Positions 1 to 8,417 of a stretch of 64,000 bases of DNA are shown here, piece by piece. Position 1 is the stretch's first letter. Each line of letters begins with the position of its first letter. The notes below the pieces were generated by a model, which saw only the letters and a list, made by a program, of their open reading frames with translations, searched no databases and was not told the DNA's origin. Origin of the DNA: Thermoanaerobaculales bacterium (GTDB lineage Bacteria; Acidobacteriota; Thermoanaerobaculia; Thermoanaerobaculales; Sulfomarinibacteraceae); contig DAOPQC010000002.1 in NCBI GenBank assembly GCA_035358815.1, positions 1 to 64,000 of the forward strand, given 5' to 3'. The position numbers and the translations under genes are program-made.

Positions 1-24
1 GCAGTAACCATCAATCTGTCTTGA
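1..24 (+). CDS. 3' end of an upstream gene (partial, unidentified)
   Basis: Frame 1 reads seven residues (AVTINLS) and then a TGA stop at 22-24. A strong rho-independent terminator begins six bases later. That spacing suggests the tail of a real plus-strand gene whose body lies to the left of the window. The fragment is too short to assign a family. Confidence 0.4.
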   Translation, partial: AVTINLS

Positions 25-30
25 ACCTCA

Positions 31-56
31 GCGGGGGCTTCGGCCCCCGCTTCTTT
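31..56 (+). terminator. Rho-independent terminator with UUCG loop
   Basis: An 8-bp all-GC stem (GCGGGGGC paired with GCCCCCGC) closes a TTCG tetraloop and is followed by TTCTTT. The T-rich tail lies only on the plus-strand side, so it ends a plus-strand transcript entering from the left. Confidence 0.85.
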
Positions 57-372
57 GTCCCGCTTCCGCTTGCCCTTCCGCTTCCGCGCCCGGATGGCGC
101 TCCAGCGTCGAGGCTGTTCCGCCGTCCTCGGCGAACTCTCTGGGCGGTCATCCAGAGCGATCAGCGAAGCTGAACACCGAGGGACATCCCTCCGCCTGCA
201 GTCTTTCCAGTGCCCGACCTCGTCCCGGGGAAGTGCTGATGGTCGGTGAGCCTTTGGCAGAGACGGGCGAGAAAGCGTCAAGGGCCACGGGCGAGACAGG
301 GAGTCGGACTCGGAAGCGGGCGCGGAAGCGGGCGGGGGGACGCTTCGGGAACGGGAACGGGAACCCGGCTCC
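57..372. repeat. Degenerate hexamer tracts (CGCTTCC / GGGAAC types)
   Basis: This gap holds imperfect short tandem units: CTTCCG-type units at about 60-90, GGAAGCGGGCGC-type units at about 310-335, and three GGGAAC units at about 348-368. Between them is ordinary GC-rich sequence with no convincing gene. The same units recur at 9.6, 26.6, 30.8, 37.6-37.8, 38.9 and 58.6 kb. I see no RNA gene or promoter here. Confidence 0.7.
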
Positions 373-429
373 ACCTTCCGGTTCCGCCGTGGCAAGCGGG
401 TGCGGGAACAAGAAGCCGTGGTTCCCGAG

Positions 430-492
430 ATGCCGGGCGGGCGGGGGGTTTAGCCCCCCGATCCTAGATCCCAGATCCTGGGCGGGCGGGGG
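430..492 (-). repeat. 3'-end composite repeat module of the TPR/SGNH gene
   Basis: In the sense of the minus-strand gene that ends at 497, the stop is followed by a C-rich run (GCCCCCGCCCGCCCAG), then GGATCTGGGATCTAGGATC, then a small hairpin (GGGGGG, loop CTAAA, CCCCCC) and a second C-rich run. The same order of parts follows purF, the isoaspartate methyltransferase gene and others. No T-tract follows, so this is not a classical intrinsic terminator. Confidence 0.8.
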
Positions 493-496
493 CGCG

Positions 497-2665
497 CTAC
501 AGCCCCGCCCGGATCTGCGCCGCGAGCTCGGTCCTGCCCATCCGGCCGAGCACGGTGAAGAGGTTGTCGGGAGCGTCCACGACCCGCGGGTCCAGGGCGA
601 GCGCCCGGCGGTAGGTGGCGGCCGCCTCGTCCGGCCGCGCCGCCAGCGCCAGCGCCAGCGCCAGGCGGTTGTGGGCGCCGGCATCGCCGGGCCGCAGCCG
701 CACCGCGGCCTGCAGCCGCTCGATCGCCGCCTCGGGCCGGCCCGATGCCATTAGCGCAGTGCCGAGCCGGTTGAGGATCTCCGGGTCGTTGGGCCGCACC
801 CGGTCCGCCTCCTCGAGCAGCGCCACCGCCTCGGCGAAGCGCAGCTCGCCGTAGACTCGGTAGCCGTACAGCAGCAACGCGTTGGCGAGGTTGTCGCGGT
901 TGTGCTCGAGCTCCTCGGCGCTCGAGTAGCGCCAGGCCAACCGGTAGTGCTCGACCGCCTCGGGGAGCCTCCCCTTCTTCTCGAGCCCGACCGCGAGGTT
1001 GCCGTGGGCGACGTCGGCCGTCGGCAGGATCTCGATCGCCCGCTGGTAGTGCTCCATCGCCTCGTCGAGCCGGCCCAGCAGGTCCGCGGTCAGGCCGGCC
1101 TGGTACTGGACCTGGACGCTGCCCGGGTCGAGCTCGAGCGCCTGCTGGGCGAGGCGGTACGCCTCGGCCAGCTTGCCGGCCCAGCCGAGCGTCTTGGACA
1201 GGTTGAGCAGCCCGGTGGCGCGGACGTGGTTGTCGATCCTGCCCTCGACCGTCGCGACCACCTGGCGCACGCCGTCCTCGCCCCAGCCGGGCCGCGGCTC
1301 GACCGTCCCCCGCTCGACCAGCTCGTCGAGCACCGCCAGCGCGATCAGCCGGTAGCCCTCGATCGTGGGATGGACGTGGTCGAGGAAGAGCTCGCTGCCC
1401 GGGATCCGGTTTGGCGCCCGCTCCTCGGCGAGGCGCACGAAGTCGACCACGGCCACCCCCCGCTCGGCCGCGACCTCGCGCACGATTCCGGGCATCGGGG
1501 TCAGAGCTCGCAGCGGGCAGATGTCCTCGTCGCGGGCGGCCTCGAAGGCGCGGCGGGCTTCCTCGACGCGGCCGAGCTGGAGCAGCGACTGGCCGAGCGC
1601 AAACTGGCCGTCGGCGTGGCGGGGGTCGATGGCGGCCGCCTCGGAGAGGCGGGCGGCCGCGTCCGCGACGTTGCCGCCGCGAGCGGCGGCAAGCCCCTGT
1701 TGGACCAGCGTGGTCCAGCGCGTGGCCTCGTCCGCTCCGAGCCCCGGACGGTGCTCGCTCTTGAAGGGCGGGGAGTCGCGGAGGTTGGACGCCGGCGTCA
1801 CGAACACGGTCTCCGCACCCGCCGAGCGCGCGATGTCGACCATCCGGGCGAGGTTGAAGCGGAAGTGCCGCATCACCTGCTCGCGCAGCCGGTCGTCGCG
1901 GGTGAACGCCGACGGTCCCACCACGTCGTCGAGCAGCGTCTTCACCTCGGCGCCGAGCACCTCGGGACGGGGCGCCTCCACCGCGCGCTGCGCCCGGACG
2001 CGGTCGATCACCTGCTCGACCGCCGTCCAGGTGCGCGTCCGCGAGGCCACCGCGCCGATCCCGCGGACCGGCCGCGGCAGCGCGATGATCTGCGGGTAGG
2101 TCCGCCGCTCCAGGAACTCGTTGTGGCCCGAGTAGACGACGAACAGGTCGGGGTCGTAGCCGGCGAGCTCCTCCATCAGGACCGCCACCCGGTAGCTGGC
2201 GTAGCTGATGCCACCGGCGTTGATGACCTCCCAGCGGTGGTCGGGCTGGGCCGCGGCCAGCAGCTCGCGCAGCCAGCCGCAGAACGACGTCGGGTCCTCG
2301 TAGGGGTGGCCGTAGGTGGTGGAGCCGCCCATGCAGAAGACGCGGGTGGTGCCCGGCGCCTTGTCCCTCGGAAAGCGCTGCATGTTGAACAGCGAGGCCT
2401 TGGCCGGGGACCGCTCCATGACCACGGTGCCGTCGTCCTGCTCCACCTCGACGAACAGCGGGGCGCGGCCCGAGAAGCCGACGTAGGGATCCTCCTCGAA
2501 GGCCCGCGGTGCGATCCCGACCACCGCCAGCACCGCCTCGAGGGCGGCGAAGAAGAGGGCCGTGGCGATCGCCGCGAACAGCAGCTTCTTCACCGCCGGC
2601 AGCCGTGGTCGGGGCCCCGGTCGATGCTGCGACGTGGTCGCGGGAGTCGCTGGCTGCTGGTCCAT
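497..2665 (-). CDS. Membrane-anchored SGNH/GDSL hydrolase with TPR repeats
   Basis: The 722-residue protein has a basic N-terminus and one membrane segment (about 27-51), so most of it should lie outside the cytoplasm. SGNH-fold motifs are present: GGSTTYG at 113-119 (nucleophile Ser115), an NAGG block near 149-152, GHNEF at 180-184 and the catalytic DHVH at 429-432. A TPR-like pair (about 316-382) is inserted inside the hydrolase fold, before the Asp/His motif. A run of TPRs fills about 480-722. The family includes esterases and polysaccharide O-acetyl-modifying enzymes, but the substrate cannot be read from the sequence. No strong Shine-Dalgarno is visible; a TGCTAGACT -10 element lies about 40 bases upstream. 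The 3' end abuts a repeat module. Confidence 0.8.
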   Translation of the reverse strand: MDQQPATPATTSQHRPGPRPRLPAVKKLLFAAIATALFFAALEAVLAVVGIAPRAFEEDPYVGFSGRAPLFVEVEQDDGTVVMERSPAKASLFNMQRFPRDKAPGTTRVFCMGGSTTYGHPYEDPTSFCGWLRELLAAAQPDHRWEVINAGGISYASYRVAVLMEELAGYDPDLFVVYSGHNEFLERRTYPQIIALPRPVRGIGAVASRTRTWTAVEQVIDRVRAQRAVEAPRPEVLGAEVKTLLDDVVGPSAFTRDDRLREQVMRHFRFNLARMVDIARSAGAETVFVTPASNLRDSPPFKSEHRPGLGADEATRWTTLVQQGLAAARGGNVADAAARLSEAAAIDPRHADGQFALGQSLLQLGRVEEARRAFEAARDEDICPLRALTPMPGIVREVAAERGVAVVDFVRLAEERAPNRIPGSELFLDHVHPTIEGYRLIALAVLDELVERGTVEPRPGWGEDGVRQVVATVEGRIDNHVRATGLLNLSKTLGWAGKLAEAYRLAQQALELDPGSVQVQYQAGLTADLLGRLDEAMEHYQRAIEILPTADVAHGNLAVGLEKKGRLPEAVEHYRLAWRYSSAEELEHNRDNLANALLLYGYRVYGELRFAEAVALLEEADRVRPNDPEILNRLGTALMASGRPEAAIERLQAAVRLRPGDAGAHNRLALALALAARPDEAAATYRRALALDPRVVDAPDNLFTVLGRMGRTELAAQIRAGL

Positions 2666-2705
2666 GCTTTCGAGCCGGGACGGAGGGCCCGCCCCGGCGA
2701 CCGCC

Positions 2706-2714
2706 AGTCTAGCA
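2706..2714 (-). promoter_or_regulatory. Extended -10 element for the TPR/SGNH gene
   Basis: The minus strand reads TGCTAGACT, an extended -10 (TGn plus TAGACT). The same nonamer precedes gmd, and close variants precede the OPT transporter and the TPR/cyclin-like gene. No good -35 is seen. The predicted leader is about 35 bases. Confidence 0.45.
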
Positions 2715-2770
2715 GCCCTGGTCGCCGGAGAGGCTTGCGACGTCAGTCACCACCCGCGACGGCGCCGATC

Positions 2771-2779
2771 TGCTAATCT
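2771..2779 (+). promoter_or_regulatory. Possible extended -10 element for the M28 peptidase gene
   Basis: TGCTAATCT lies about 56 bases before the start codon. It matches the TGCTANNCT pattern seen at other genes in this window. There is no clear -35 hexamer. Confidence 0.35.
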
Positions 2780-2835
2780 CGTGAGCACGGATCGGGCCGC
2801 CTCACGGTCGTTCTGTCACAGGAGGGGCATCGAAA

Positions 2836-5697
2836 ATGTCGCACACCGGATCTCGAGCGATGCTGTGTTCAGTCCTCGTCCTCACCGCGATCGCGGCGGC
2901 CGCGGCCGAGCCGGAGGCCCTGCTGCGGATCGACCGCCGGGACGACGCCACCCGCGAGCAGCTGCTCAGCGAGGGCGTGACCGTCGTCGCCGAGCTCGAG
3001 GGCGCAGTGCTTGCGGTGGGCGCCACCTCCGAGGTCGAGGCCGAGGCGGCGAGCCTGGGCCTGAGCGCGACCGTGCTCGACCCGGCCGCGCGCTCCGCGA
3101 GCTTTGCCCTCGCCGGGCTGCGCGAGGGCGCCAGCCTCGCCGACCTCGCCGGCTGCGGCGAGGTGCTGTGGCAGGAGGACAGCTGGGTCCTGGTCAGGGA
3201 GCCCCGGTTCGCGGATGCGAGCTGCCTGGGCTCGACCCGCTTCATGATGACCCCCCTGCGCCTCGAAGCGGTGCGGCTCGCCCAGCCGCCACCGGCGGGG
3301 TTCGAGGGCTTCGCCGAGGGCGTGCCCGAGACGCTGGACGCCGACCCCCTCGTCGTGGACATGCTGACCCAGCTCGACACCGCGTTCGCCACCGCCCACT
3401 GGCAGAGCCTGGTCGGTGCGGCCTCGACCCGCTACTCGACCTCGGCCGGCTGCCAGACCGCGGCCACCTTCGTCTACAACCTGTTCGACTCGTACGGGCT
3501 CGAGCCCTCCTACCAGCAGCACAGCGGCGGCCACGCCCCCAACGTCATCGGCACCATCACCGGCCGGGTGACGCCGGAGCAGGTCTACATCCTGATCGGC
3601 CACCTCGACGACATGCCGTCCTCGGGTGCGGCGCCCGGCGCCGACGACAACGCATCGGGCACGGTCATGGTGACCGCCCTCGCCGAGCTGATGTCGGTGT
3701 ACGACTTCGCCAGCACGGTCAAGTTCATCGCCGTCACCGGCGAGGAGTTCGGGCTCTACGGCAGCGAGCACTACGCCGATGCTGCTGCGTCGGCCGGCGA
3801 GAACATCCAGGCCGTGTTCAACGCCGACATGATCGGCTGGCAGGGCAACGGCACGCCCAACCCCGAGAACCTCGACATCAACTACAACACCGCCTCCGCG
3901 TGGATGGGCACCCTGCTCAATCAGGTCGCCGCCGACTACCCGGTCGGGGTCCCGGTCAACGCCTTCCTGTGCAACAGCATGGCCTACTCGGACCACTGGC
4001 CGTTCTGGGAGCAGGGCTACTCGGCGGTGTGCGCGATCACCGACAACGAGGACTTCTGCGGCCAGGCCGGCAGCTACCCCTACTACCACACCAGCAACGA
4101 CACGATCGCCAACTGCGGCGCCAACGGGCCGGCGTTTCTCGCCGCTTCGATGCGCCTCTTCATGGCTGCCGCCGGCCATCTCGCCGATCCGCTGTGCGAG
4201 CGGACGTCGGCGCCGACCGGCGTGACGGCACAGCCGATGGGCGCCAACCGGATCGACCTCGGCTGGGCGTCATCCGGGGCCGGCCTGACCTACGAGGTCC
4301 ACCGCACGCCCGGCGGCTGCAGCGACCCCGGCCCGGTGACCGTGGTCGGCGAGACCACCAACCTCTACCTGTCCGACACCACCGCCTCGGGCGGCGTCAC
4401 CTACGGCTACACGGTCCACGCCAAGGACCCCTCGGGCTACTGCCTGTCCGAGCCGTCGCTCTGCGTCGAGGCCACGACCACGGGCAGCTGCAGCGAGCCG
4501 CCGTACTTCGCCGGCGTCGAGGCGGTGGTCAACGCCGCCGACGCGACCTGCCTGCTCACGGTCGACTGGTCGGCGCCGATCGAGGTTTACTGCGGCGGCG
4601 CGGTCGGCTACAACGTCTACCGCTCGACGACGCCGGGCTTCGAGCCCGCTCCCGCGAACCGGGTCGCCTCCCTCGTCGCTGCGACCACCTGGGCCGACTA
4701 CGACGTGCTCTACGACGAGCGCTACTACTACGTGGTGCGGGCGGTCGACCTCGGCAACGGCGCCGAGGACCACAACACCGTCGAGCTCTCCGGAGCGCCG
4801 ACCGGCCCGCCGGACATCGGCACCTGGACTGACGACGCCGGCGACACCGACCCCGCCCAGCTGACCCCGACCTCGCCGTGGACCGTGGCGGCGAGCGGCG
4901 GCCACAGCGCGCCCAAGGTCTACGCCACCGGCTCCTATCCGGACAATGTCTGCGCCGGCGTCACCTCGGACGTGATGCACCTCGGGACCGGCCCGCAGCT
5001 CACCTTCTGGTCCAAGTACGCCCTCGAATCGAGCTGGGACAAGGGCGAGGTCCAGGTCTCGACCGACGGCGGCGCCACCTGGAGCCGGGTGCCCGTCAAC
5101 TACCCCGGCAGCTCCACCAACACCTCGGATGCGTGCGGGCTGCCGACCGGCAGCTACTTCACGGGCACCAACAACTCCTACGCCCAGTACTCGGGCTCGC
5201 TCGCCACCTGGGCCAACCAGGACGTCCGGATCCGCTGGGTGCTTTCCAGCGACACCGCCGTCGGCGGCAACGGCTGGTGGGTCGACGACATCACGATCAC
5301 CAATGTCGAGGTGCCGACCTCCTGCGAAACCGGCGGCTCGCCGTACCCGGGCGCCTTTGCCAAGGCCGCTCCGCCCGACGGCGCCACCGGCCAGCCCACC
5401 GATCTCAGCGTGAGCTGGACCGCGAGCGCCAACGCCACCGGCTTCGAGGTCTGCGTCGACACCGTCGACAACGGCGTCTGTGACGGCTCGTGGGACGACG
5501 TCGGCGCTGTGATGGGCACCGTGCTCGACGGCCTCGATCAGTGGACCACCTACTGGTGGCAGGTGCGGGCGGTCAACGGCAGCGGGTCGACCGAGGCCGA
5601 CGGCGGCGCCTGGTGGTGGTTCGTCACCACCCCGTACCTGTTCGGGGACGGCTTCGAGTCGGGTGACGTCAGCGCGTGGTCGGCGGTCACGCCGTAG
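2836..5697 (+). CDS. Secreted M28-family zinc aminopeptidase with C-terminal beta domains
   Basis: The start follows an excellent ribosome site (AGGAGGGG, 8 bases before ATG). A signal peptide covers about residues 1-24. After a propeptide-like region, the M28 catalytic domain carries the di-zinc ligand set: GHLDD near 254, GADDNASG near 268-275, GEEFG near 302 (general base Glu), FNADMIGW near 330 and YSDHW near 386. Fibronectin-III-like domains follow (about 455-650), then a jelly-roll-like domain (about 655-830), another beta domain, and a tail ending in FGDGFESGDVSAW. At 953 residues it is far longer than a bare M28 peptidase. It probably removes N-terminal residues from peptides outside the cell or at its surface. 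The tail may be a sorting signal or part of the last domain; this is not resolved. Confidence 0.88.
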   Translation: MSHTGSRAMLCSVLVLTAIAAAAAEPEALLRIDRRDDATREQLLSEGVTVVAELEGAVLAVGATSEVEAEAASLGLSATVLDPAARSASFALAGLREGASLADLAGCGEVLWQEDSWVLVREPRFADASCLGSTRFMMTPLRLEAVRLAQPPPAGFEGFAEGVPETLDADPLVVDMLTQLDTAFATAHWQSLVGAASTRYSTSAGCQTAATFVYNLFDSYGLEPSYQQHSGGHAPNVIGTITGRVTPEQVYILIGHLDDMPSSGAAPGADDNASGTVMVTALAELMSVYDFASTVKFIAVTGEEFGLYGSEHYADAAASAGENIQAVFNADMIGWQGNGTPNPENLDINYNTASAWMGTLLNQVAADYPVGVPVNAFLCNSMAYSDHWPFWEQGYSAVCAITDNEDFCGQAGSYPYYHTSNDTIANCGANGPAFLAASMRLFMAAAGHLADPLCERTSAPTGVTAQPMGANRIDLGWASSGAGLTYEVHRTPGGCSDPGPVTVVGETTNLYLSDTTASGGVTYGYTVHAKDPSGYCLSEPSLCVEATTTGSCSEPPYFAGVEAVVNAADATCLLTVDWSAPIEVYCGGAVGYNVYRSTTPGFEPAPANRVASLVAATTWADYDVLYDERYYYVVRAVDLGNGAEDHNTVELSGAPTGPPDIGTWTDDAGDTDPAQLTPTSPWTVAASGGHSAPKVYATGSYPDNVCAGVTSDVMHLGTGPQLTFWSKYALESSWDKGEVQVSTDGGATWSRVPVNYPGSSTNTSDACGLPTGSYFTGTNNSYAQYSGSLATWANQDVRIRWVLSSDTAVGGNGWWVDDITITNVEVPTSCETGGSPYPGAFAKAAPPDGATGQPTDLSVSWTASANATGFEVCVDTVDNGVCDGSWDDVGAVMGTVLDGLDQWTTYWWQVRAVNGSGSTEADGGAWWWFVTTPYLFGDGFESGDVSAWSAVTP

Positions 5698-5701
5698 GTG
5701 A

Positions 5702-5833
5702 GGGTACAGGATCTGGGGGATAGGATCTGGGGTCCAGGGGATAGGATCTGGGATCTGGGGGTCCTGGGGTGGATCGCGCCGCTCCGCCAGCCCCTATTCC
5801 CTCGATCCTAGATCCTACATCCTACATCCTACT
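5702..5833. repeat. Heptamer repeats between the M28 and citrate synthase genes
   Basis: Five GGATCTGGGG/GGGATAGG-like units follow the M28 stop in the sense direction (5710-5760). After a spacer, units appear in the opposite orientation (GATCCTAGATCCTACATCC, 5809-5830). The two arms are complementary enough to fold back on each other. The second arm lies immediately upstream of the citrate synthase-like gene. Confidence 0.75.
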
Positions 5834-5864
5834 GCTGACATCCATTCTCAGATATCCTGTCGCG

Positions 5865-7064
5865 GTGCACATCCGCACCCTCGGCCACGGCTTCGACTGG
5901 TCCGCCGACCGCATCGACTGGCCGGTCACCACCGACGTCGGGCCCGGTCTGGCCGGGGTGATCGCCGGCGAGACGCGGGTGATGTGGCTCGACCCATCGA
6001 GCGGCCGGCTCGCCTACCGCGGCGTCCCGATCGAGACCCTGGCCGTCGCGCCCGACTTCGAGGCCGCCGCGTTCCTGCTGATCACCGGCACCTCCGCGGA
6101 GGAGGAGCCGGGGCGCTTCGACCGCTTCCGCGCCACCCTCCGCTCGAGCCGTGAGCTTCCGACGGCGGTTCTCGACCTTGTCGAAGGCCTCGGCCCGTCG
6201 GTGCATCCCACCCGCTGCCTGCGGGCCGGCGTCTCCGCCCTCGGCTGCCACGAGCTCGCCCTCGACGACGACCTCGCCGGCCAACAACGCTGGCGGGAGC
6301 TGCGAATCGTCGGCCAGGTCGCCGGGCTGGTCGCCTCCGTCATCGATCGCCGGCGCGGCCGCGACCGGCGCGCGCCGGACCCGGCGTCGTCGGTCGCCGG
6401 CTCGGTCGTCGAGGCGCTCGCGGGGCGGCCGGCCACGGACGACCAGCGCGAGTTGCTCGACCTGCTGTGGGTGCTCTACGCCGCCCACGGCCTGGACGCG
6501 CCCACCTTCACCTCGGCGATCGTCGCATCCTGCCTTGCCGATCCCTACTACACGGTCGTCGCCGGGCTGTCGGCGCTGCGCGGCGCCCGCCAGGGAGGGG
6601 CCGCCGAGCGGGTGGTGCGATCGCTGCTCGCCCTCGATGACGCCGACGCGGCCGGCAGCTGGGTGCGCCGCGTTCTCGACGGCGGCGGCGTCGTCCCCGG
6701 CTTCGGCCACCCCAGCTACCGGATGCCCGACCCCCGGGTGGTGGTGCTGCGCAAGGCGGCCGCCACCCACGCCGCGCGCGTCGGCAAGGGCCACCTCTTC
6801 GAGGTCGCCCGGGCGGTGGAGGAGGAGGCGACGCGCCGCCTCGCGCCCAAGGGCGTCTTCGTCAACATCAACCTCTACGGCGCGCTGCTCTTCCACCTGC
6901 TCGGTGCCGAGCCCGCCGAGGTGCCGTGCCTGATCGCGGCCGCCCGGGTGGCGGGGATCGTCGCCCTGGTCGAGGAGAGCCTGGACACGGTCCGCCTGGT
7001 CCGCCCGCTCACCCGCTACGTCGGTCCGGCGCCGCGACCGGTTCCTCCGCGAGGCCGGCGATGA
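5865..7064 (+). CDS. Citrate synthase-like protein lacking catalytic residues (probable pseudoenzyme subunit)
   Basis: The 399-residue protein has citrate synthase family similarity throughout, but active-site positions are changed. The first catalytic His is Gln (RQGGAAE, about residue 243). The second is kept, but its neighbouring Arg is Pro (GFGHPSY, about 282). The catalytic Asp is Asn (VNINLYG, about 336). The overlapping downstream paralogue has the canonical HGGAN, GFGHRVY and NVDS. The two genes share an ATGA overlap, so they are translationally coupled. I infer a non-catalytic partner or regulator, or an enzyme of altered chemistry. The GTG start was chosen because the family N-terminus begins there; the longer frame upstream is repeat sequence. 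TATCCT lies 6 bases before GTG, so the mRNA may be leaderless. Confidence 0.8.
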   Translation: MHIRTLGHGFDWSADRIDWPVTTDVGPGLAGVIAGETRVMWLDPSSGRLAYRGVPIETLAVAPDFEAAAFLLITGTSAEEEPGRFDRFRATLRSSRELPTAVLDLVEGLGPSVHPTRCLRAGVSALGCHELALDDDLAGQQRWRELRIVGQVAGLVASVIDRRRGRDRRAPDPASSVAGSVVEALAGRPATDDQRELLDLLWVLYAAHGLDAPTFTSAIVASCLADPYYTVVAGLSALRGARQGGAAERVVRSLLALDDADAAGSWVRRVLDGGGVVPGFGHPSYRMPDPRVVVLRKAAATHAARVGKGHLFEVARAVEEEATRRLAPKGVFVNINLYGALLFHLLGAEPAEVPCLIAAARVAGIVALVEESLDTVRLVRPLTRYVGPAPRPVPPRGRR

Positions 7065-8203
7065 TCGGCTCGCCGCCCAGCCCCGCTGTTCAGCGCTACG
7101 GCCGTGGGCTCGAGGGCCTGATTGCCGGCTCGACCGCGATCAGCGACATCGACGGCGAGCGCGGGCACCTGTCGTACCGCGGCTACCCGGTCGGCGAGCT
7201 GGCCGAGGCAGCGACCTTCGAGGAGGTGAGCCACCTGGTCCTGTTCGGAGAGCTGCCGGACGCCCCGGCGCTGCGCGACTGGAGCGCCGAGCTGGCGAGC
7301 TGGCGGCAGCCGCCGCGGGCCGCCTTCGACGCGCTCCGCGGGCTCCCCGTCCATGCCCACCCCCTCGCCCAGTACCGGACCATGCTGACGGTCGCAGCGT
7401 GCCACATCCCGGAGCCGGACAGCACCGGGCTCGACGCGCAGCGGCGGCGGCCGGCGCGGATCCTGAGCTGGACCGCGGCCCTCGCGGCGGCCGCGATCCG
7501 CCATCTCGATGGGCTCGCGGACGTCCCCCCGCGCGAGGACCTCGGCTACTCGGCCAACTTCCTCTACCAGGCCCTCGGCCGCGTCCCCCAGGCCGAGGAG
7601 GCGCGCGCGTTCGATGCCAGCCTGATCGTGCAGGCGGAGCACGGTCTCCACGCCGCCGCGCTCGCCGCGCTGGCCGTCATCTCCACCGGCGCCGACCTCG
7701 GCTCGGCCGTGCTCGCCGGCATGGGAGCGCTCTCGGGCGTGCGTCACGGCGGAGCGAACCAGCTCGCGTTCGAGGCTCTCGCCCGGCTCGACGGCCCGGA
7801 GGCGGCCCGGCGGTGGGCCCGCGAGGCGGTCGCGGAGGGCCGCCGGATCCCGGGCTTCGGCCACCGCGTCTACAGGTGCCCGGACCCGCGGGTGGCGGTG
7901 CTCGAGCCGCACGCCGAGGCGCTGCTCGCCGCGCGCGGCATGGCCGGCCGCTGGGAGACCTACCTCGCGCTTCGCGAGGAGGTCGAGGCCGGTCTCGCCA
8001 CGAAGCGGATCCACGCCAACGTCGACAGCATCACCGGGCTGCTCTACCACCCGCTCGGCCTGCCCCCGACTGCGTTCCCGATCCCCTTCTGCCTCGCGAT
8101 CCAGACCGGCTGGATGGCGCACTGCCTGGAGTACCTGCCCGACGGCGCGATGCTGTCGCCCGGGGTCGTCTATCTGAGGGGAGGCGGTGCGCAGAGGATC
8201 TAG
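7061..8203 (+). CDS. Citrate synthase (or 2-methylcitrate synthase)
   Basis: The enzyme condenses acetyl-CoA (or propionyl-CoA) with oxaloacetate at the entry of the TCA or methylcitrate cycle. The 380-residue protein is of the usual bacterial length. It begins with the family signature GLEGLIAGSTAISDIDG and retains all three catalytic positions: His in VRHGGAN, His in GFGHRVYR and Asp in HANVDS. The region around EHGLHAAAL is less canonical than in typical citrate synthases, where the paralogue upstream keeps a better match (LDAPTF). ATG overlaps the upstream stop (ATGA). The stop codon lies inside a downstream heptamer repeat (AGG ATC TAG). Citrate and methylcitrate activities cannot be separated from sequence alone. 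Confidence 0.9.
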   Translation: MIGSPPSPAVQRYGRGLEGLIAGSTAISDIDGERGHLSYRGYPVGELAEAATFEEVSHLVLFGELPDAPALRDWSAELASWRQPPRAAFDALRGLPVHAHPLAQYRTMLTVAACHIPEPDSTGLDAQRRRPARILSWTAALAAAAIRHLDGLADVPPREDLGYSANFLYQALGRVPQAEEARAFDASLIVQAEHGLHAAALAALAVISTGADLGSAVLAGMGALSGVRHGGANQLAFEALARLDGPEAARRWAREAVAEGRRIPGFGHRVYRCPDPRVAVLEPHAEALLAARGMAGRWETYLALREEVEAGLATKRIHANVDSITGLLYHPLGLPPTAFPIPFCLAIQTGWMAHCLEYLPDGAMLSPGVVYLRGGGAQRI

Positions 8204-8406
8204 GATCTAGGGGCTAGGATCTGGGCGGCAGGATCTGGGCGGTAGGATCTGGCGCGCCCTCCCCTTCCGTCTCCTTCTCCGCCGCCGTCGCCGAAAGGAC
8301 GACCCACCTGGCACCGTGTAACACCGAGGCGGGCATGGGGACGGATACCGGCACGGGCAAGGAGCGGAACCCTATTCCCCAGATCCCAGATCCTGTTCCC
8401 TGGCCG
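8194..8406. repeat. Convergent-gene gap filled with GGATCTAGG repeats
   Basis: Units in plus orientation run from the end of the citrate synthase gene (8195-8251: GGATCTAGG and GGATCTGGGCGG variants). Inverted units (CCCAGATCCCAGATCC, about 8380-8395) precede the stop of the minus-strand gene at 8418. The gap between these convergent genes is thus flanked by inverted arms. The middle (about 8260-8365) is GC-rich with no recognisable gene. Confidence 0.75.
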
Positions 8407-8417
8407 GGTGGGGGCCG

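Noticed and set aside
902..2776. Long open frames antisense to the TPR/SGNH gene and similarly under other genes
   Set aside because: High-GC DNA leaves long antisense frames open; these have no family signatures, no ribosome sites and biased low-complexity composition.
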